20,199 nucleotides of DNA, taken from NCBI RefSeq assembly GCF_003028415.1, contig NZ_PYSV01000029.1:1-20199 (forward strand), read 5' to 3'. The position numbers were made by a program, and so were the translations under genes. The stretch comes from Deinococcus arcticus (GTDB lineage Bacteria; Deinococcota; Deinococci; Deinococcales; Deinococcaceae). The notes under the pieces were generated by a model. It saw only the letters and a list, made by a program, of their open reading frames with translations. It ran no database searches and had not been told where the DNA came from. Positions 13,083-20,081 of the stretch are shown in pieces; within the stretch, counting starts at the first letter, position 1; each line of letters begins with the position of its first letter.

Positions 13083-13865
13083 CTACAGGCCCAGCGCCGG
13101 GGTTTCTTCAGGGGGCGGCAACCGGAAGGCGCGCGACAGAATGACCCCCAGTTCATAGAGCAGGTACAGCGGCACGGCCACCAGCAGCATGCTTGTTGGG
13201 TCGGGTGTTGGCGTGATGATCGCGGCGAAGAGCATGATGACAATCAGCGCAATTCGCCAGCCCTGACGAAGCATGACGTGGTTCACGATCCCAATCCGGG
13301 TCAGGATGACGGACAGAATAGGCAGCTCGAACGCCAGTCCGAAAGCGATCAGGAAGGTCGTGATGGTCCCGATGTAGTCGCGCAGGTTCAGCAGGGGTGT
13401 CACGGCGCCCGCCAGGAAATCCATCAGGAAGCCCACCATGGTGGGCAGCACCAGGTAATAGCCGAACAGCGCTCCTGCCAGGAAGGAAAAGCCCGCACCA
13501 ATCACGAACGGCAGTGCCCAGCGCCGCTCCTGTGGATACAGCCCCGGAGCAATAAAGCCCCAGACCTGACCCAGGATGAACGGCAGCGCGAGCGCGAAAC
13601 CCGCCCAGAACGAGATGTTCAGTGACAGGACAAATTGATCGGTCAGGGCCTGGGTGACCACTTCAACCTTGCCCAGGCGATACTGCTCGCTGCCCTCAAG
13701 CGGGACCTTGATGGCTTCAATCAGCGCCATGCGGTACTGAAATGCTGCCACCAGGCCAATAAGCAGAAAGACAACGCTAAAAATGATGCGCTTTCTCAGT
13801 TCGTCGAGGTGGTCGAACAGGGGGGCGCTGTGCAGCCCCGCCTTGGGATCGGTGCCTTGGGACAT
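13083..13865 (-). CDS. tatC: Sec-independent (Tat) translocase subunit TatC
   Basis: A 260-residue, six-helix membrane protein that recognises the twin-arginine signal peptide and nucleates the Tat translocon. The conserved N-terminal FDHLDELRKRI (residues ~17-27) precedes the first membrane helix. The periplasmic region between helices 1 and 2, the FWAGFALALPFILGQVWGFIAPGLYPQERR segment with its conserved glutamate, and the later helices LIAFGLAFELPILSVILTRIGIV are all typical. ATG 13865 is 19 bases after the tatA stop, with a GAGAGGGG purine stretch 9 bases upstream as ribosome-binding site. It forms an operon with tatA. No tatB is nearby, which suits a minimal TatAC system. Confidence 0.96.
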   Translation of the reverse strand: MSQGTDPKAGLHSAPLFDHLDELRKRIIFSVVFLLIGLVAAFQYRMALIEAIKVPLEGSEQYRLGKVEVVTQALTDQFVLSLNISFWAGFALALPFILGQVWGFIAPGLYPQERRWALPFVIGAGFSFLAGALFGYYLVLPTMVGFLMDFLAGAVTPLLNLRDYIGTITTFLIAFGLAFELPILSVILTRIGIVNHVMLRQGWRIALIVIMLFAAIITPTPDPTSMLLVAVPLYLLYELGVILSRAFRLPPPEETPALGL

Positions 13866-13884
13866 GAAGGGGCCCCTCTCCCGC

Positions 13885-14124
13885 TCAGCTGCGCCGTTCG
13901 GTCACAGGCTCGGCCGGGGTGTGTAGCGGCGCGCCAGTGGCGGGGTCAAGCTGGCGCGAGGACACGTCGGTCACGGCGGCGCGGTCCTCGCCGTGGCGGG
14001 TTTCGCGCTTGAATTCCTTGATGCCCTGGCCCAGGCCCTTGCCCAGTTCCGGCAGTTTGCGGGCCCCGAAGACCAGCGCAATGATGACAATCAGCAGAAT
14101 GATTTCCAGCGGTCCAATCGACAT
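13885..14124 (-). CDS. tatA: Twin-arginine translocase subunit TatA
   Basis: A 79-residue protein with one N-terminal membrane helix (IGPLEIILLIVIIALVF), the FGARKLPELGKGLGQGIKEFKRET hinge and amphipathic helix of the TatA/E family, and a polar, acidic C-terminal tail. TatA oligomers form the transport path for folded proteins. Start ATG 14124 is fixed by a strong Shine-Dalgarno AAGGAG 7 bases upstream and by the family's short N-terminus; the longer frame to 14220 would add an unsupported leader. The Shine-Dalgarno sequence contrasts with most genes of the window. A possible promoter is TTGACC (14241-14236, minus) with GATAGG 17 bases on. In the TatAC arrangement this protein probably also fills the TatB role. 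Confidence 0.95.
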   Translation of the reverse strand: MSIGPLEIILLIVIIALVFGARKLPELGKGLGQGIKEFKRETRHGEDRAAVTDVSSRQLDPATGAPLHTPAEPVTERRS

Positions 14125-14130
14125 GATGGT

Positions 14131-14136
14131 TCTCCT
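14131..14136 (-). promoter_or_regulatory. tatA ribosome-binding site
   Basis: AAGGAG on the minus strand, 6-7 bases before ATG 14124. It decides the start of tatA and is one of only three clear Shine-Dalgarno sites in the window. Confidence 0.75.
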
Positions 14137-14256
14137 TGGGGGCGCCGAGGAAGCAGGCCCCCTTTGTCCTGAAGGTATGCGATTCGCGGCTGGGCAGATT
14201 GACCTCAGCTCACCTATCAAACCTTAATTGGCCCAGGTCAACGGACGGTGAACGCG

Positions 14257-14281
14257 GCCCCGCCTGGGCGCCAGCTGGGGC
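14257..14281. terminator. Stem-loop directly after the SDR stop
   Basis: GCCCC and GGGGC arms enclose an inner CTGG / CCAG stem with 2-base internal bulges; it starts at the base after the SDR stop codon. No T-tract follows, so it is at best a weak terminator. Confidence 0.4.
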
Positions 14282-15010
14282 TCAGATGCCCCAGCCGCCG
14301 TCCACCAGCAGCTCCTGGCCGGTAATGTAGCCCGCCTCCTGGGTGGCCAGGAACGCCACGGCCGCGCCCACCTCGTTCGCCTCGCCAAAGCGCCGGGCCG
14401 GAATACGCGCCGCCAGGGCCGCGGCCTCCTGGGGGTCGCGGTGCAGGGCCTGCAGGCGCTCGGTGGCGGTATACCCGGGGGCCACGGTGTTGCAGGTCAC
14501 GCCGTCTTCGGCCACCTCCAGGGCCAGGGTTTTGAGGTGGTTGGTCACGGCGGCGCGCATGGCGTTGCTGACCGGCAACATCAGCGCCGGGCGCTCCACC
14601 GTGAGGCTGGTCACGGCAATGATTCGCCCCCAGCGCCGCTGCCGCATGCCGGGCAGGGCGCCCGCCGCCAGCCGGGCGGTACTCAGGAAGGTGGTCTCGA
14701 AACCCTGGGCCCAGGCGCTTTCGGTAACCTCGCTGGGCCGCGCCGGGGGCGGCCCGCCCGCGTTGCTCACCAGGATGTCCACAGCCCCGGCGGCGGCCAG
14801 CGCGGCCTCCACACCGGCCTGGGTGCCCACATCTGCCACCACCCAGCGCGCGCCCAGGGCGTCGGCCGCGCGGCGCAGGGCCTCCTCGCCGCGCGCCGCC
14901 AGGGTGACCTGGGCGCCCAGCGCACTCAGGGCCTGCGCCGCCGCCAAGCCAATGCCCTTGCTGCCGCCCGTGACCAGGGCGCGCCGACCGTCCAAGCGAA
15001 ACAGAGCCAT
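14282..15010 (-). CDS. SDR-family protein with altered catalytic motif
   Basis: A 242-residue short-chain dehydrogenase/reductase-like protein, similar to 3-oxoacyl-ACP reductases. The Rossmann parts are intact: TGGSKGIG at 14-21, the acidic AD at 59-60, NAG at 83-85, and the C-terminal substrate-side strand ITGQELLVDGGWGI. The catalytic serine is S135. The usual Y-x-x-x-K is replaced by S148-N-A-M-R152, so both the proton donor Tyr and the Lys are missing. I recall a FabG-like SDR subgroup that lacks the canonical tetrad in this way, so it is probably a family trait and not a local mutation. ATG 15010 is chosen because TACGCT lies 7 bases upstream and the Rossmann strand follows. It is divergent from mqnB, 41 bases apart. 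Confidence 0.88.
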   Translation of the reverse strand: MALFRLDGRRALVTGGSKGIGLAAAQALSALGAQVTLAARGEEALRRAADALGARWVVADVGTQAGVEAALAAAGAVDILVSNAGGPPPARPSEVTESAWAQGFETTFLSTARLAAGALPGMRQRRWGRIIAVTSLTVERPALMLPVSNAMRAAVTNHLKTLALEVAEDGVTCNTVAPGYTATERLQALHRDPQEAAALAARIPARRFGEANEVGAAVAFLATQEAGYITGQELLVDGGWGI

Positions 15011-15017
15011 ACGCGCC

Positions 15018-15045
15018 AGCGTAATGCACCCGGGCACGCTAGCCT
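15018..15045. promoter_or_regulatory. Divergent -10 boxes for SDR gene and mqnB (leaderless type)
   Basis: The 41-base gap holds TACGCT on the minus strand (15023-15018), 7 bases before the SDR ATG, and TAGCCT on the plus strand (15040-15045), 6 bases before the mqnB ATG. The two -35 regions would have to lie within each other's genes or overlap. Confidence 0.5.
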
Positions 15046-15051
15046 GCGCCC

Positions 15052-15717
15052 ATGAACGCCCTGATAGTGGTGGCCACCGCCCCCGAAGCCCAGCGCCTGC
15101 AGGACCTCGCGGGCCGGGGGCCGCGCGCCGGGGGGGTCCGGGTGGTGGTCAGCGGCGTGGGCCCGGTGGCGGCGGCGCTGGCCACGGCCGGAGCGCTGGC
15201 GCAGGGGCCGGCCGATCTGGTCATCAGTGCAGGGATCGGCGGGGCGTACCCGGGCTCGGGGCTGGTGCCGGGCGATCTGGCGGTGTCCAGCGTCATCGTG
15301 CAGGCGGACCTGGGCGCCTGGGACGGTGCGGCCTTTGTGCCGCTGGACACCCTGGGGCTCTCGGTGTGCCCGGACCGGGGGCAGGGCGCGCAGTTTGTGG
15401 TGTGGGACCGGGCAGCGCAGGTGGCGCAGGCGGCCGGCGCCCGCTTTGGCCCGGCGCTGACCCTGTGCAGCGTGACAGGCTCGGCGCCGGGCGCGCAGGC
15501 CCTGGCCGAGCGCGTGCCCGGCGCGCTGTGCGAGGGCATGGAGGGTGCGGGGGCCGCGCACGCCGCCCTGCTGGCCGGGGTGCCGGCCCTGGAGGTGCGC
15601 GGCATCAGCAACCCGGTGGGCCCCCGGGACCGCGCGGCGTGGCAGCTGGGTCCAGCGCTGGCCGCTGCCCACCGGGGCGTGGAGGCCGCGCTGCGGGTGC
15701 TGGCCGGCGCAGGCTGA
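15052..15717 (+). CDS. mqnB: Futalosine hydrolase
   Basis: A 221-residue nucleosidase of the MTA/SAH phosphorylase superfamily that splits futalosine into dehypoxanthine futalosine and hypoxanthine, a step of menaquinone synthesis by the futalosine route. Hallmarks of the futalosine branch are GIGGAYPGSGL at residues 61-71 with GDLAVSS after it, the early VVATAPEAQRL, the nucleoside-binding CEGMEGAGAAHAA (160-172, E164), and EVRGISNPVGPRDRAAW (181-197) with catalytic D193. Length is normal. Start ATG 15052 has TAGCCT 6 bases upstream. No other mqn gene is adjacent, as is usual when the pathway is scattered. Cytosolic. Followed after 97 bases by the P450 gene. Confidence 0.92.
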   Translation: MNALIVVATAPEAQRLQDLAGRGPRAGGVRVVVSGVGPVAAALATAGALAQGPADLVISAGIGGAYPGSGLVPGDLAVSSVIVQADLGAWDGAAFVPLDTLGLSVCPDRGQGAQFVVWDRAAQVAQAAGARFGPALTLCSVTGSAPGAQALAERVPGALCEGMEGAGAAHAALLAGVPALEVRGISNPVGPRDRAAWQLGPALAAAHRGVEAALRVLAGAG

Positions 15718-15801
15718 GCCCCGGGGCAAAGCGCAGGGTGTACCGTGAAGGCGCATCCGCCCGCTGCCCCGCCTTTGCCGCCCCTCTGTCGCCCTGGTTC
15801 C

Positions 15802-15807
15802 AGGAGG
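15802..15807 (+). promoter_or_regulatory. P450 ribosome-binding site
   Basis: AGGAGG, 7-8 bases before ATG 15815. It is a full consensus Shine-Dalgarno sequence and decides the start. Confidence 0.75.
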
Positions 15808-15814
15808 CCCCGCC

Positions 15815-17140
15815 ATGACCACTGCCGCTTCGCCTGCGTCCTCTCCCCCCATGCCAGTGGCCCCGGGCCTGCCCCTGGTGGGCAGCCTGCTGCCCATGAT
15901 CCGCGACAGCGAGGGCTTTCTGGCCGCCCAGGCCGCGCGGCTGGGCCCCTGTTTCCGGGTGCGGGTGCTGAACCAGTCGCTGGTGGTGCTGGCCGGGCCC
16001 GCCGCCGCCCAGACCATGGCCGACAACACCGGCGAGGTGAACGCGTGGCGCGTGTGGGAAGGCATCATCAAGGAGTTCGGCGGCCGGCAGGTGCTGACGA
16101 TGCTGGAAGGCCCGGACCATCTGGCGTACCGGGCCGCCGCCCGCGCCGGGTTTGCCAAGAGCCGCGTGCTGGAGGGCCTGCCGAAGGTCACGGCCCTCAC
16201 CCGGGAAGCCCTGGACCGCACGCCGCCCGGCGAGGTGCTGAGAGTGGTGCCCTTCGCGCAGCGGCTGGTGGCGGACTGCATCGGCACGCTGACCCTGGGG
16301 CGCCTGCCAGGGCCGCATCTGGCCGAGTTCATCACCTACTGGCACACGCAGCTGGCAGTGCATCTGGTGGGCTCGGCCCGCCCGGCGGCGCTGCGCAAGG
16401 CCGCGTACCTGCGCGCCAGGGCCAGCGCGCGCGCCTTTGCCGGGGAGGTGCTGGCCCAGGACCCCGGCGAGCAGCCCTCCACCTACGTGAGCGATCTTCG
16501 CCGCCTGCGCGACACCCGCCCGGACCTGATGGACGACGAGGAACTGCTGTTCATGATGCTGATTCCCTACGTGGCCGGGCTGGACACGGTGGTGAACGTG
16601 CTGTCGCTGACCCTGTACGAGCTGTACCGCCGCCCCGAGGTGCTGGCCCGCGTGCAGGCCGAGGCACGCCCGGTGGTGGAGGCCGGGCTGCCTGCCGAGC
16701 GGCTGCGCGACCTGAAGGTGCTGCACGCCGCCGTGCTGGAGGTGCTGCGCCTGTACCCGGTGGCGAACACCCTGCCCCGCTACGCCACGCGCGACTTCAC
16801 GGTGCAGGGCTACCCGGTGCGCCAGGGCGAGCGACTGCTGATGGCGCTGTTCACCTCGCAGCGCGACCCGGCCCTGTTCAGGAACCCCGACGCCTTCGAT
16901 GTGGACCGCTTCTTGCCCCCACGCAACGAGCACCGGCGAAAGGGCGCCTTTCAGCCGTACGGCGCCGGGGCCCACACCTGTCTGGGCGCGGGCATGGCCG
17001 AGGCGCTGCTGGCCTCGGTGCTGGCAGTCACGGTCACGCACGGCCGTTTCCGTCTGTTTCCGCAGACGTTCCGCATGAAGCCGTTTCACTCGGCCAACCT
17101 CTCCCCCGACCCCCGCCTGAGCCTGCGCCGCGACGCTTAG
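15815..17140 (+). CDS. Cytochrome P450
   Basis: A 441-residue soluble-type haem mono-oxygenase. Visible landmarks: the Pro-rich N-terminal hinge (VAPGLPLVGSLLPM), the I-helix oxygen-activation motif AGLDT at 254-258, the K-helix ExxR at E309-R312 (EVLRLYP), the RFLPPRNE meander, and the haem loop FQPYGAGAHTCLG with the ligand Cys389. No membrane anchor is seen, so electrons should come from a ferredoxin system encoded elsewhere. The substrate is unknown; Deinococcus P450s of the CYP287 type hydroxylate carotenoids, but I cannot assign this one. Start ATG 15815 is fixed by AGGAGG about 8 bases upstream. It is downstream of mqnB and could be co-transcribed, although TACCGT at 15741-15746 may be its own -10. 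Confidence 0.93.
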   Translation: MTTAASPASSPPMPVAPGLPLVGSLLPMIRDSEGFLAAQAARLGPCFRVRVLNQSLVVLAGPAAAQTMADNTGEVNAWRVWEGIIKEFGGRQVLTMLEGPDHLAYRAAARAGFAKSRVLEGLPKVTALTREALDRTPPGEVLRVVPFAQRLVADCIGTLTLGRLPGPHLAEFITYWHTQLAVHLVGSARPAALRKAAYLRARASARAFAGEVLAQDPGEQPSTYVSDLRRLRDTRPDLMDDEELLFMMLIPYVAGLDTVVNVLSLTLYELYRRPEVLARVQAEARPVVEAGLPAERLRDLKVLHAAVLEVLRLYPVANTLPRYATRDFTVQGYPVRQGERLLMALFTSQRDPALFRNPDAFDVDRFLPPRNEHRRKGAFQPYGAGAHTCLGAGMAEALLASVLAVTVTHGRFRLFPQTFRMKPFHSANLSPDPRLSLRRDA

Positions 17141-17151
17141 AAAAACGAATC

Positions 17152-17188
17152 CAGGGGCCGCCGACCTTGTCTGGGTCAGCGGCCCCTG
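17152..17188. terminator. Strong hairpin after the P450 gene
   Basis: A 15-bp stem with one mismatch (CAGGGGCCGC-C-GACC / GGTC-A-GCGGCCCCTG) starts 12 bases after the P450 stop. On the plus strand no T-tract follows; on the minus strand it is followed by CGTTTTT (17147-17141). It may block transcription from both sides. Confidence 0.65.
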
Positions 17189-17212
17189 TGCGGGGTGCAG
17201 CCAAGTGCCCCG

Positions 17213-17342
17213 CCCCAGGCCAACGGTTCAGAACCGCGCAGCAACGTTTGCATTCCCGGGGCGAAGCACTGGGTTCGCCACTCGCTCTGCGGCGCCGCTG
17301 TCCCCGCCCGCTCGGTTCATCGGGGGCTTGGCAGCGAGTGAC
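17213..17342 (-). repeat. Composite palindromic repeat, copy B, module M1
   Basis: On the minus strand this matches 19942-20070 (copy D): both share AGCGAGTGGCGAAC, then CCGGGAATG, then TTCTGAACCGTTGGCCTGGG in the same order and spacing. Part of it (ACCGGGAATGNANAC) also resembles the reverse of the M2 hairpin, suggesting M1 is a diverged inverted M2. It joins M2 at ACTTAAG (17341-17347). Confidence 0.8.
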
Positions 17343-17379
17343 TTAAGTAGCTCGCTGCTGATCCCCCGATGAACCGAGC
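17310..17379. repeat. Nested palindrome at the M1-M2 junction of copy B
   Basis: Outer arms of 17 bases, GCTCGGTTCATCGGGGG (17310-17326) and its exact complement (17363-17379); inner arms CAGCGAG (17332-17338) and CTCGCTG (17351-17357); the centre is TGACTTAAGTAG. It could extrude as a cruciform or fold as a long RNA hairpin. Confidence 0.85.
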
Positions 17380-17470
17380 GGAGCGAGTATCGAAAAAAGG
17401 ACGTTGCACCGGGAGTGGAGACTTTGCGGTGCTCTCCTGCAAAGTCGTAACGTGAGGTGCAACGTCCTTA
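17343..17470 (-). repeat. Composite palindromic repeat, copy B, module M2 (with terminator)
   Basis: On the minus strand this copy begins at 17470 with TAAGGAC, whose TAA is the stop of the secreted-protein gene. The outer hairpin arms are perfect over 14 bases (AAGGACGTTGCACC, 17469-17456 and 17410-17397 on the minus strand), with an inner GACTTTGC / GCAAAGTC stem. Six T residues follow (17398-17393), so this module probably serves as the terminator of that gene. Confidence 0.88.
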
Positions 17471-17908
17471 GCGGTACAGGGAGAGCAGCACGGCGGTGCA
17501 GGGGGTCCAGTCGCAGTCCTCCATGATGAGATTCACGGTGTAGCGCCCGGGGCCCACCCGGAAGGTCACGATGGGCTCGTCGTCGGCAGCGTAGTCCCAG
17601 CCAACGCGGTTGCCCCGCTCATCGCGCACCTCCAGATCAATGTCAGCGCAGTCGTCGTCGCAGATCGCCTTGACCTTGTAGTCGCCGCCCAGCAGGGTCA
17701 TGGTGACGCGGGCCGTCTGGCCGTTGTTCAGGTCGTAGACCCTGGGCGCAAACAATTCGCGGTAATTGCCGTTGGTCATGCCCGCCTGCAGAGAACTGGC
17801 ATAGCTGCTGTACATCCCGGACGGCACCGTGTCGGCTTGGGCCGGTGCGCTCAGCAGCAGGGTCAGCGGCAGGGCCAGCAGCAGGCGGGTGAAGGTCGTG
17901 GGGTTCAT
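17468..17908 (-). CDS. Small secreted protein, PPC-like beta domain
   Basis: A 146-residue exported protein. A signal peptide spans residues 1-25 (MNPTTFTRLLLALPLTLLLSAPAQA, cleaved after AQA). The mature part is acidic with four cysteines in two pairs, CDDDC and CDWTPC, which likely form disulphides. The segment AKICDDDC-like strand, DIDLEVRDERGNRVGWDYAADDEPIVTFRVGPGRYTVNL resembles the bacterial pre-peptidase C-terminal (PPC) beta-sandwich, where a DxDL strand and a GRY turn are typical; here it stands alone without a protease. ATG 17908 is chosen over 17953 because the signal peptide begins there and a GGGAGGGAAGAG ribosome-binding region precedes it. The upstream region holds three phased heptamers. 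Its stop lies in repeat copy B. Function unknown. Confidence 0.8.
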   Translation of the reverse strand: MNPTTFTRLLLALPLTLLLSAPAQADTVPSGMYSSYASSLQAGMTNGNYRELFAPRVYDLNNGQTARVTMTLLGGDYKVKAICDDDCADIDLEVRDERGNRVGWDYAADDEPIVTFRVGPGRYTVNLIMEDCDWTPCTAVLLSLYR

Positions 17909-18000
17909 GGTCTCTTCCCTCCCAGGGCGCTCTCTCCAGAGCGGTGCGGACACCGGGCGGTGGAGTCACCGTGACCCCGGCCCGCTTCCGTCTGACACGC

Positions 18001-18045
18001 AGCGTAGGCGCCCCCCCGTGACAGCTCCGTGACCCGGGCGTGACC
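18001..18045 (-). promoter_or_regulatory. Three phased heptamers upstream of a -10 box (regulated promoter)
   Basis: On the minus strand GGTCACG, GGTCACG and TGTCACG occur with exact 4-base spacers (11-bp period; 18045-18017), then 10 bases, then TACGCT (18006-18001) as -10. It would start an mRNA with a leader of about 85 bases for the secreted-protein gene. The layout matches operators of OmpR/PhoB- or SARP-type winged-helix regulators. A fourth related site, GTCACGGTGAC, lies at 17965-17975. Confidence 0.55.
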
Positions 18046-18154
18046 GCTGGCGACCCTGCCCACCACCCCCCCGGCCCCGGTGCCCGGAGTTCTTTTTTCT
18101 TGCTGGGCCTTGGATGAACTGCTCCGTCACCGCTCTCCCCAGAGTGGAGATCAG

Positions 18155-18186
18155 TTGACAAAATGACTCAACTTCTCTGCTATGCT
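18155..18186 (+). promoter_or_regulatory. Promoter of the ABC substrate-binding protein (leaderless type)
   Basis: TTGACA (18155-18160), and TGCTATGCT as extended -10 (TATGCT 18181-18186), 7 bases before ATG 18194. The 20-base spacer is longer than usual, which the extended -10 may offset. The promoter stands in a short AT-rich island. Confidence 0.6.
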
Positions 18187-18193
18187 TTGTTTT

Positions 18194-19165
<972 letters not shown>

Positions 19166-19238
19166 GGGAACGCAGGGTGCAGGACGCGGGACGCGGTGGC
19201 CTGGCCCCGCGTCCCGCGTCCTGTGGCCCGCCTCCCGG

Positions 19239-19244
19239 TACACT
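19239..19244 (+). promoter_or_regulatory. -10 box for the gene at 19251 (leaderless type)
   Basis: TACACT, 6 bases before ATG 19251, with no Shine-Dalgarno sequence. It shows that the gene is probably not in the same transcript unit as the substrate-binding protein. A GCGTCCCGCGTCC direct/inverted-repeat stretch lies just upstream (19180-19222). Confidence 0.45.
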
Positions 19245-19250
19245 ACGGGG

Positions 19251-19937
19251 ATGACGGGGCCTAGAAAAGGATCACGGGGACGCGGCCCGAAGAAGAACAC
19301 CGCGCAGGGCCGGGGCGGCGTGACGCGCGACTCCAGCCGCCCGGTGCGCGAACGCGCGGCCAGCACAGAGGCGGCCCGGCCACAGGCCAAACGTGGCCCG
19401 GAACGCCCTGGCGGCGAGGGCAGCCCAAGGGCGGGGGGCAAGAGCGGCGGCAGTAAGAGTGGTGGCAGCCAGAGCGGGGGGCGCAGCGGGCCCTTCCGGG
19501 GCGGCTTTACGCGCGCCGGGGCCCGGCCGGGCACCAAGAAGCCGCTGCCAGAACTCAAGCGGGTGCAGCTGAGTGCCCCGGCCCCCGACACCGTGTTCGT
19601 GGACCGCGACGGCGAAGGGCAGACCTTTCCCGACAGCAACCTCAAGCGCGTGGCCGCGCAGATTCTCAGTGCCAAGCGCAAGGCGTGGCGCTACCGGCCC
19701 TTCTCGTTTCCGCTGTTTACTGACCGGGGCCACGAGCAGAGCTTCCACTTTGACTTCTACGTGTACGACGCCGAGGACAGCGTGATTCGCCTGATTCTGG
19801 TGGTTCCCTTCGAGTCGCGCGAGGTGTGGGACCGGGTGGGGCGCTTCAAGCGCCAGTACCCCATGTACCCCTACGAACTGTGGACCCCAGAAAAGCTCTT
19901 CTACCTGAGCGGCCCACGCGGGCGCCTGGAGTTCTAA
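19251..19937 (+). CDS. Unrecognised protein with disordered basic N-terminus and compact C-terminal domain
   Basis: A 228-residue protein, probably cytosolic. Residues 1 to about 98 are low-complexity and rich in Gly, Arg, Ser and Lys (runs of SGG and RG-type motifs), likely disordered and able to bind nucleic acid. Residues ~100-228 form a compact domain rich in aromatic residues: [37 protein letters not shown] and [12 protein letters not shown]. The D168 in FHFDFYVYD followed by a long strand looks like the core of PD-(D/E)XK (TnsA/VSR-like) nucleases, but the E-x-K expected on the next strand is VVP here, so activity is doubtful and the similarity may be chance. Codon use is core-like. The start has a TACACT box 6 bases upstream. 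Its TAA stop lies in repeat copy D. Confidence 0.75.
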   Translation: MTGPRKGSRGRGPKKNTAQGRGGVTRDSSRPVRERAASTEAARPQAKRGPERPGGEGSPRAGGKSGGSKSGGSQSGGRSGPFRGGFTRAGARPGTKKPLPELKRVQLSAPAPDTVFVDRDGEGQTFPDSNLKRVAAQILSAKRKAWRYRPFSFPLFTDRGHEQSFHFDFYVYDAEDSVIRLILVVPFESREVWDRVGRFKRQYPMYPYELWTPEKLFYLSGPRGRLEF

Positions 19938-20081
19938 GGACCTCGCTGTTGATCTTTAGATCAACTGAGCGGGCTGGAACAGCTGCGCACCAGAGCGAGT
20001 GGCGAACACAGTGCCTCGCACCGGGAATGGACACGTTGCTGCGCCCTTCTGAACCGTTGGCCTGGGGGAGGGGCGAGGGAC
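19935..20081 (+). repeat. Composite palindromic repeat, copy D (module M1)
   Basis: It starts with TAAGGAC, whose TAA is the stop of the preceding gene, then jumps directly into the M1 arm CTCGCTG plus the perfect palindrome GTTGATCTTTAGATCAAC (19948-19965). The remainder matches 17342-17213 on the reverse strand. It ends at ACTTAAG, where module M2 (copy C) begins. Confidence 0.8.

Noticed and set aside
14926..17089. Long minus-strand frames opposite mqnB and the P450 gene, and a 533-residue plus-strand frame at 15745
   Set aside because: They are out-of-frame readings of two well-recognised genes with low-complexity composition.
17343..17470. CRISPR-like repeat
   Set aside because: The copies are dispersed, long and palindromic, with no regular spacers and no cas genes.
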